From assembly GCF_000269905.1 (NCBI RefSeq), contig NZ_AKIF01000011.1, forward strand, positions 1-32,783: a DNA stretch of 32,783 nt. Direction: 5' to 3'. Shown here in pieces: positions 27,313-32,783 of this stretch (positions are counted from its first letter, which is position 1; each line of letters begins with the position of its first letter). The position numbers and the translations under genes were made by a program. The stretch comes from Alkalibacillus haloalkaliphilus C5 (GTDB lineage Bacteria > Bacillota > Bacilli > Bacillales > Alkalibacillaceae). Under the pieces are notes generated by a model. It was not told where the DNA came from. It made no database searches and saw nothing but the letters and a program-made list of their open reading frames with translations.

Positions 27313-28439
27313 TATTGTTCACCTACTATCAACTGAGCGATTCTATTAGGTGATGCTTTTTCAATGTCATCTGGGACATCTTGACCAGTCGTTATATAGC
27401 GAACCTTAAACTTATAACGATCCCATAAATTTAAAATAGGTCCATAATGATTAGTTTCATCAACTTTAGTGAAAATTACTTGATTAATAGGTAATTCTTT
27501 AAAGTTGTTATAAATATCGATCATATCTTGTTCTTTTGATGTTAAAGACAAAACACAGTACAACTCATCTTCATCATTAAAATCGATTAGTTCATCAATT
27601 TGCTCAATGAACTCGCTATTTCGAAAGTTACGTCCCGCTGTATCCACAAATATTAAGTCCTTATGACTAAAGTTCTCTTTGGCTTGTTCAAAATCTTCTT
27701 TATTATAGGCAACTTCAACAGGTAAGTTTAAAATTTTTGCATAAGTTTTTAATTGTTCAACAGCTGCGATTCGGTACGTATCTAAAGTAATTAAAGCAAC
27801 GTCCTTATTTTGATTAATGGATGCATCAGCCGCTAACTTAGCTAAAGTTGTTGTTTTGCCTACTCCAGTTGGTCCGAAGAGAAATATTCTCTTAGCCGAA
27901 CTATTTGATTGTGTCGCAGCAGCTTCCATTTTAGTTGTAATTTGTTTTTGTAATAATTCATAATAAATAGTCGTATCGCCTTGTTGTCCATTTGAATAAT
28001 ACTCAGCTAATAAAGGATCAATTAATTCGTCTATTACCGATTGAGAAACACCTTGCCCTTGCAAATAATTATTCACTTCTTCTATCACTTTTGGATATTG
28101 AGTTTTAGTTTCTTGCTTTAATGTTAACTGTTCCTTTAGATCACGAATTTCTTCAAGTAGATCTGAATCATATTCTTTGGACTTCGTTGTATTTTCAGTT
28201 CGTGTATGTGGTTCTTGATATAAACTAATTTCTCCTTTTGTTTGTGTAGTTTGTTTATTATAAATCGGGTTAGGATCAACTGCAGCAACAACTTCTATAT
28301 TTTTCTTTTTCAAAAAGCCTAAGAAACCTTTACTTCGTTTCTCTCTAGTGTTCAATATAACAGCTTGATTTCCTAGTTCTTTTCTTACCTTCTTCATAAC
28401 TTCCGGCATAGTAGGAGCTGTATACTTTTTAACTTTCAT
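27312..28439 (-). CDS. flhF: FlhF, SRP-family GTPase for flagellar placement
   Basis: FlhF marks the site of flagellar assembly. The 375-aa protein has the B domain start MKVKKYTAPTMPEVMKKVRK, with ELGNQAVIL and basic residues, an NG domain with P-loop GPTGVGKTTTLAKLA (about residues 189-203), LITLDTYRIAAVEQLKTYA (about 218-236), DTAGR (about 265-269) and TKVDE (about 327-331). The ATG overlaps the flhA stop by one base. Length matches B. subtilis FlhF (366 aa). Confidence 0.97.
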   Translation of the reverse strand: MKVKKYTAPTMPEVMKKVRKELGNQAVILNTREKRSKGFLGFLKKKNIEVVAAVDPNPIYNKQTTQTKGEISLYQEPHTRTENTTKSKEYDSDLLEEIRDLKEQLTLKQETKTQYPKVIEEVNNYLQGQGVSQSVIDELIDPLLAEYYSNGQQGDTTIYYELLQKQITTKMEAAATQSNSSAKRIFLFGPTGVGKTTTLAKLAADASINQNKDVALITLDTYRIAAVEQLKTYAKILNLPVEVAYNKEDFEQAKENFSHKDLIFVDTAGRNFRNSEFIEQIDELIDFNDEDELYCVLSLTSKEQDMIDIYNNFKELPINQVIFTKVDETNHYGPILNLWDRYKFKVRYITTGQDVPDDIEKASPNRIAQLIVGEQ

Positions 28440-30472
28440 TAGATATTCACCACCCCGGCGCTTTCAACCTCTAAGTCTGGTTCTAGTTCGTTGTAGGATA
28501 GTACTACAACATCTGTTAAATAGCGACCAATCATTTGTTTAACATACCTTCTAATCGCAGGAGAACATAATAAAATTGGAGTAGAATTATCGATAAAAGC
28601 CTGGCTTGCTTGTTGGTGGATCGTTTCAATTACTTTCTGTTGTGTTTCAGGGTCCATCGATATAAAACTTCCATGTTCTGTTTGTTGTATATGCTCTGCG
28701 ATCTTCTTCTCTACTTGAGGAGAGAGTGTAATAACTTTCATTTTATAATCATCTGCTGCAAACATTTTTGTAATTTGAACTGATAGAGATTGTCTACAAT
28801 ATTCCGCTAACAAATCAGTATCATTCGTCATCTTGCCATAGTCTGCTAAAGTTTCGAAAATAATTGGTAGGTTTCGAATAGAGACTTGCTCTTCTAATAG
28901 CTTAGATAATACTTTTTGTATTTCACCAACTGATAATGGTTCTGGTGTCACTTCGTCTACTAATGTTGGATAGCTTTGTTTTAAATGATCAATTAATTGT
29001 TGTGTCTCTTCACGTCCTAATAATTGACTGGCATACCTTTTGATCACTTCTGTTATGTGAGTAGATACAACTGATGGTGGGTCTACAATCGTATAACCTG
29101 ATAACTCAGCTTCATCCTTCATATCCTCACTAATCCATTTAGCAGGTAAGCCAAATGCTGGCTCAACTGTGTCAATCCCTTCAATTGTTTCATCATCCAT
29201 ACCAGGGCTCATCGCTAAATAATGATTCAAGTATAGTTCACCTTTTGCCACTTCATTGCCTTTTATTTTTAACTGGTATTCATTTGGGTTTAGTTGAATA
29301 TTATCCCGTATACGAACTACAGGGATTACAATGCCGAGTTCTAATGCAATTTGTCTTCTAATCATGACGACTCGATCTAACAAATCGCCACCTTGGTTAG
29401 CGTCAGCTATTGGGATCAGTGCATAGCCAAATTCGAATTCAATAGGGTCCATATTAAGTAATTCTACGACATTATCAGGCGTTGCAACTTCTTTTTCTTC
29501 TGTTAGTTGGTCTGTTTCTTCATCTTCATAGTCTTGTTGTTTTTGATGAGAACGCTCCAGATAAAAGCCACCTACTGCTAGTAATGTTGCAATTGAAGTC
29601 GTTAACATGAAATGTATAGGTGTAAATCCAAGTAAAAAAATCGTACCTGCCGCAACATATAATAATTTAGGATAGCGGAATAACTGACCTGTTACATCAT
29701 GTGATAAGTTACCTTCAGCTGCTACACGTGTAACAATAATACCTGTTGCCGTAGCGATCAGAAGTGCAGGGATTTGAGATACAAGACCGTCACCGACCGT
29801 TAATCGCAAAAACACATTAACGGTCTCAGTTGCTGATAAGCCCCATTGTGTCATTCCAATAATAAAACCAAAAATGATATTAACTAAGACAATCACAATA
29901 CCTGCGATTGCATCACCTTTTACGAATTTACTTGCACCATCCATCGCTCCGTAAAAGTCTGCTTCATTTTCTATCTTTTCACGACGTTCTTTTGCTTGCT
30001 GTTCCGTGATCATGCCTGCATTTAAGTCGGCATCGATACTCATTTGTTTACCTGGCATAGCATCGAGAGTAAAACGTGCTGCTACTTCTGACACACGTTC
30101 GGCACCTTTTGTAATGACAATAAACTGTATAATAACTAAAATTAAGAAAATAACGAAACCGACAAAAGGGTTACCTCCTGTTACAAACTCTCCGAATGTA
30201 TCAACGACATTACCAGCGTCAGCTTCTGATAAAATACTTCTCGTCGTCGATACGTTTAAACCTAGACGGAATAACGTTAAGAGTAAAAGTAATGAAGGAA
30301 AAATTGCAAAATCTAATGCTTCCTGTGTGTTCATTGTGACGAGAATCACGATTAAAGCTAAAGAAATATTCGTCAAAATCAATATACTTAAAAGCCATCC
30401 TGGTAATGGGATGACCAACATAATAATAATTAAAATAACACCTAATAATACCGATAAATCTCTTGCTGACAT
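28439..30472 (-). CDS. flhA: Flagellar type III export gate protein FlhA
   Basis: FlhA forms the nonameric export gate and docks chaperone-substrate complexes. The 677 residues equal the usual Bacillus length: about eight membrane helices in the first 320 residues, the conserved FHIPEP-family segment (FPSLLLLLTLFRLGLNVSTT; the GAMDGASKFVKGDAIAGI region about 170-190), then the cytoplasmic domain with FGYALIPIAD. It starts at the ATG at 30472, 18 bases after flhB, and ends in a one-base overlap with flhF. Confidence 0.98.
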   Translation of the reverse strand: MSARDLSVLLGVILIIIMLVIPLPGWLLSILILTNISLALIVILVTMNTQEALDFAIFPSLLLLLTLFRLGLNVSTTRSILSEADAGNVVDTFGEFVTGGNPFVGFVIFLILVIIQFIVITKGAERVSEVAARFTLDAMPGKQMSIDADLNAGMITEQQAKERREKIENEADFYGAMDGASKFVKGDAIAGIVIVLVNIIFGFIIGMTQWGLSATETVNVFLRLTVGDGLVSQIPALLIATATGIIVTRVAAEGNLSHDVTGQLFRYPKLLYVAAGTIFLLGFTPIHFMLTTSIATLLAVGGFYLERSHQKQQDYEDEETDQLTEEKEVATPDNVVELLNMDPIEFEFGYALIPIADANQGGDLLDRVVMIRRQIALELGIVIPVVRIRDNIQLNPNEYQLKIKGNEVAKGELYLNHYLAMSPGMDDETIEGIDTVEPAFGLPAKWISEDMKDEAELSGYTIVDPPSVVSTHITEVIKRYASQLLGREETQQLIDHLKQSYPTLVDEVTPEPLSVGEIQKVLSKLLEEQVSIRNLPIIFETLADYGKMTNDTDLLAEYCRQSLSVQITKMFAADDYKMKVITLSPQVEKKIAEHIQQTEHGSFISMDPETQQKVIETIHQQASQAFIDNSTPILLCSPAIRRYVKQMIGRYLTDVVVLSYNELEPDLEVESAGVVNI

Positions 30473-30490
30473 TTCTAAAAACCCTCTCCA

Positions 30491-31576
30491 TTACTTCGCT
30501 CTTTTTTCCAGTTTGTAAACATAAGCTAATACCTCAGCTACTTGTTGGAAGAAATCTTCCGGAATTGTGTCTCCGATCTCCGTGGCATAATACAGCCCTC
30601 TTGCAAGTTTGCGGTTTTCAACTCGCACAACATCATTCGCCTTTGCAACCTCTCTAATTTTTAATGCGACGTAATCAACACCCATCGCAACAACAAAAGG
30701 TGCATCTGCTTTGTCCTCGTCGTACTTCAATGCTATAGAGTAGTGCGTTGGATTTGTAATGACAACGTCTGCTGTAGGTACTTCACTCATCATACGTTGT
30801 TGTGCCATTTGACGTTGTCTTTCTTTAATTCGCGATTTAATTAACGGATCACCTTCGATGTTTTTATTCTCATCTTTAACATCTTGTTTTGACATTTTTA
30901 TATTTTTCTTCATGATCATATTTTTGGTATAAGTAATCTATGACCGCAACGATCATGAGCATAAGCGCTGCACCGACACCGATAATAATTGTTAACTGTC
31001 CGAAAAAAGAAATTGCTTCACCTATTGATTTTTGTGATAGCATCATGAGTTCATCTTTATTGAGCCATATGATTGTAAAACAAACCGAGCCAACTGAAGA
31101 AATTTTTAGTAAAGATTTCAAAAATTCAACTAAGGCTCTAGCTGAGAATATTCTTTTAATACCTTTTAAAGGGTCAATCTTTTTCAAGTCAAATTTCAGC
31201 GGTTCACCAGTGAATAAGAAGCCAATTTGCATATAGTTCGCTATGAGCGCACCAATAATAGCCACAGCCATTACTGGCAAAACTACTTTAACCCCTTCTA
31301 CTGTTGATTGAAAAAACACTTGTTCAACATTAGCCGGAGTAAGTTCCCAATGAATAAATTCAGTAAAACTATGCGTATAAACCCCCGTTAACGTTTCTGC
31401 ATAAAGGATCCATAGACTAATAGAAATACAAAAACACAAAACAACAATATAGAAGTATTGACATCTTGGCTTTTTGCAACTTGACCTTTTTTACGAGAGT
31501 CTTGCTTCTTTTTTGGGGTTGCTTTCTCTGTCTTTTCTTGGTTGAAGTATTGTAGATTTAAGCGTAATTGTTTCAC
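30491..31576 (-). pseudogene. flhB: Flagellar export switch protein FlhB, reading frame broken twice
   Basis: FlhB sets substrate specificity of the flagellar export apparatus. From a GTG at 31576 (ribosome binding site GGGAGGGG) the frame reads KTEKATPKKKQDSRKKGQVA and stops after 62 residues at 31388-31390. The family sequence goes on in the -1 frame (LTGVYTHSF to [11 protein letters not shown]), then returns to the original frame near 30903-30911 ([12 protein letters not shown]), reaching the autocleavage site NPTH (about residue 275) and a normal end. The two one-base changes cancel, so the whole region is 362 codons, the usual FlhB size. Both sites align without gaps to Bacillus FlhB. 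Sequencing error is the likeliest cause; if real, export would be lost. Confidence 0.9.
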
Positions 31577-31577
31577 A

Positions 31578-32357
31578 TTACGCCCCTCCCATAATCTCCA
31601 GAAGCTGTCGCATCGTCTGGAACATGTAATTAAATAATTCATTAATGAGTAAGCCGAAAAAGCTAAACGATATTAGTATTACGACAAAACTTACAAATAT
31701 TTTAAGTGGTAGCCCTACGACGAATACATTCATTTGTGGAACGGTTCTAGCAATCATACCTAGCGCAACATCTACTAAAAATAATGTACCAACTATCGGA
31801 ATCGCCATTTGAAAAGCAATTAAAAACATACCTGATACTGTCATAATAATAAATTCAGGGAATGCTTCACTATGTATTGGAATCATTTCTTGGAACCCAA
31901 TAAATTGATAACTATAAAAAATACCATCAATGAGTAAATGATGCGCATTAGTAGCTACGAGTAATAGTAATGCGAAAATATAATAGTACTGACCAATAAT
32001 CGGACTTTGAATTCCTGTTTGTGGATCAACGACGTTCGCAATTGCAAACCCCATTTGAAAATCGATAAAACCACCAGCAATTTGCACACCAGCTAAAATG
32101 ATATAGGCTATTAATGCGATTAATATTCCTACTGTAACTTCTTTAAGTAATAGTAATACATATTGACCATCAAAAAGCATAGCAGGAACATCTAGCGATA
32201 AGTACATGATCCAAGATAAAGCGAACACAAGACCAATTCGATGCATCATTGGAATCGTATGATATGAGAATAAAGGAACTAAAAAGAAAAAGCCACCGAG
32301 TCTAGCTAAAACTAGGAAGAAAGCCGGTAATCTTGTGAAATCTAATAATTCTAGCAT
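31578..32357 (-). CDS. fliR: Flagellar export apparatus protein FliR
   Basis: FliR is part of the FliP5Q4R1 export pore. The 259-aa integral membrane protein has about six hydrophobic segments and conserved VDPQTGIQSPIIGQYYYI (about residues 110-127) and MIARTVPQMNVFVVGLPLKI (about 207-226). I chose the ATG at 32357 (MLELLDF), one base after the fliQ stop, giving the same length as B. subtilis FliR; an upstream TTG at 32366 would overlap fliQ. The flhB GTG lies one base beyond the fliR stop. Confidence 0.95.
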   Translation of the reverse strand: MLELLDFTRLPAFFLVLARLGGFFFLVPLFSYHTIPMMHRIGLVFALSWIMYLSLDVPAMLFDGQYVLLLLKEVTVGILIALIAYIILAGVQIAGGFIDFQMGFAIANVVDPQTGIQSPIIGQYYYIFALLLLVATNAHHLLIDGIFYSYQFIGFQEMIPIHSEAFPEFIIMTVSGMFLIAFQMAIPIVGTLFLVDVALGMIARTVPQMNVFVVGLPLKIFVSFVVILISFSFFGLLINELFNYMFQTMRQLLEIMGGA

Positions 32358-32358
32358 G

Positions 32359-32628
32359 TTAACCAACTACTTGTGAGATGTTATTAAAGATACTTACAGT
32401 AAATTCAATCATTCTTTGCAACATCCATGGCCCTAAAATAACTATTCCAACAAAGACTGCAACAATTTTTGGGATAAATGCTAACGTTTGTTCTTGGATT
32501 TGTGTCGTTGCCTGAAAAATGGCGACCGTTAGTCCGACGAATAAAGCAATTAATAATAGAGGACCAACAACTATTAAAATAGTGTAGATGCCACGTTCAG
32601 CAAGTGACACGACCATGTCTGGGGTCAT
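32359..32628 (-). CDS. fliQ: Flagellar export apparatus protein FliQ
   Basis: FliQ is a small pore subunit of the export gate. The 89-aa protein has two membrane helices and the conserved ATTQIQEQTLAFIPKIVAV (about residues 40-58) between them. The ATG at 32628 is preceded by AGGAAGAAGGA, 21 bases after fliP. Length is exactly typical (89 aa). Confidence 0.97.
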   Translation of the reverse strand: MTPDMVVSLAERGIYTILIVVGPLLLIALFVGLTVAIFQATTQIQEQTLAFIPKIVAVFVGIVILGPWMLQRMIEFTVSIFNNISQVVG

Positions 32629-32649
32629 ACTTATTCCTTCTTCCTATCG

Positions 32650-32783
32650 CTATATATAACTTTCTAATATTGAATGCGTGATTAAATACCAGCCATCTAC
32701 AATGACAAATAATAATACTTTAAATGGCAATGAAATCATGACAGGCGGTAACATCATCATCCCCATTGACATTAAGACACTCG
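32650..32783 (-). CDS. fliP: Flagellar export apparatus protein FliP (3' end only)
   Basis: The last 43 codons read [20 protein letters not shown] followed by VIVDGWYLI, the well-known C-terminus of FliP, ending with a TAG at 32650-32652. The 5' part lies outside the window. FliP is the main subunit of the FliPQR pore and precedes fliQ in all Bacillus fla/che operons. Confidence 0.93.
   Translation of the reverse strand, partial: SVLMSMGMMMLPPVMISLPFKVLLFVIVDGWYLITHSILESYI

Noticed and set aside
30006-30518. 170-aa plus-strand open frame opposite flhA
   Set aside because: It lies entirely antisense to the conserved flhA 5' part, has no ribosome binding site or promoter, and its sequence looks like a reverse-complement shadow.
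30903-31395. Programmed frameshifting to explain both flhB breaks
   Set aside because: Neither site has a slippery heptamer or allows tRNA re-pairing, and two events of opposite sign would be required in one mRNA.
31577-31642. Longer N-terminus for flhB starting inside fliR
   Set aside because: The added residues (MNYLITCSRRC) have no FlhB homology; the GTG at 31576 with GGGAGGGG gives the standard FlhB start.
1-32783. Prophage, insertion sequence, CRISPR array, toxin-antitoxin or defence genes
   Set aside because: No transposase, integrase, regularly spaced repeats or defence motifs were seen; gene order is the conserved Bacillus core.

Overview
The window is AT-rich chromosomal DNA from a Gram-positive, flagellated member of the Bacilli, most likely Bacillaceae. 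The evidence is the gene content and order: PolC-type DNA polymerase III, a CheC/CheD chemotaxis branch, SigD, a SwrB-like protein, and the same fla/che - rpsB - uppS - polC - rimP/nusA/infB order as in Bacillus subtilis. I cannot fix the genus from sequence alone. Every convincing gene lies on the minus strand, so transcription runs from high to low coordinates. No mobile element, CRISPR array, tRNA or rRNA is visible, and coding density is very high. The largest non-coding gaps are 211, about 155 and 147 bases, and all three hold regulatory structures.

Region 1 (about 32783 down to 18281) is the distal part of the fla/che operon. It starts with export-gate genes: fliP (3' end only), fliQ, fliR, flhB (two frameshifts) and flhA. 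Next come flhF and flhG, which control flagellar number and position, then the chemotaxis genes cheB, cheA, cheW, cheC and cheD, a small unknown membrane protein, and sigD. Between sigD and rpsB lie a FapA/DUF342-type protein, a 104-aa unknown coiled-coil protein and a SwrB-like membrane protein.

Region 2 (18280 down to 14979) is rpsB-tsf-pyrH-frr, covering translation and UMP synthesis. It has a strong sigma-A promoter directly after swrB, a structured rpsB leader, and intrinsic terminators after rpsB and tsf.

Region 3 (14978 down to 4798) is uppS-cdsA-dxr-rseP-proS-polC: isoprenoid and phospholipid synthesis, a site-2 protease, prolyl-tRNA synthetase and the replicative polymerase. A terminator hairpin precedes uppS. 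dxr is frameshifted exactly at a canonical T TTA AAA slippery heptamer.

Region 4 (4797 to 1) is the rimP-nusA-ylxR-ylxQ-infB-ylxP operon. It starts from a near-consensus promoter and passes through a leader with a GAAA-capped terminator-like hairpin and a weak U-tract, which suits NusA-dependent autoregulation. ylxQ has a one-base frameshift near its C-terminus, and ylxP runs off the window.

The main anomaly is four one-base frameshifts in three conserved genes (ylxQ, dxr, flhB twice). The simplest explanation is indel errors in the assembly. dxr is the one case where programmed -1 frameshifting is plausible from sequence. I see no unmistakable new system. The best leads are the dxr recoding site, the rimP and rpsB leaders, and the poorly studied small genes flanking sigD.
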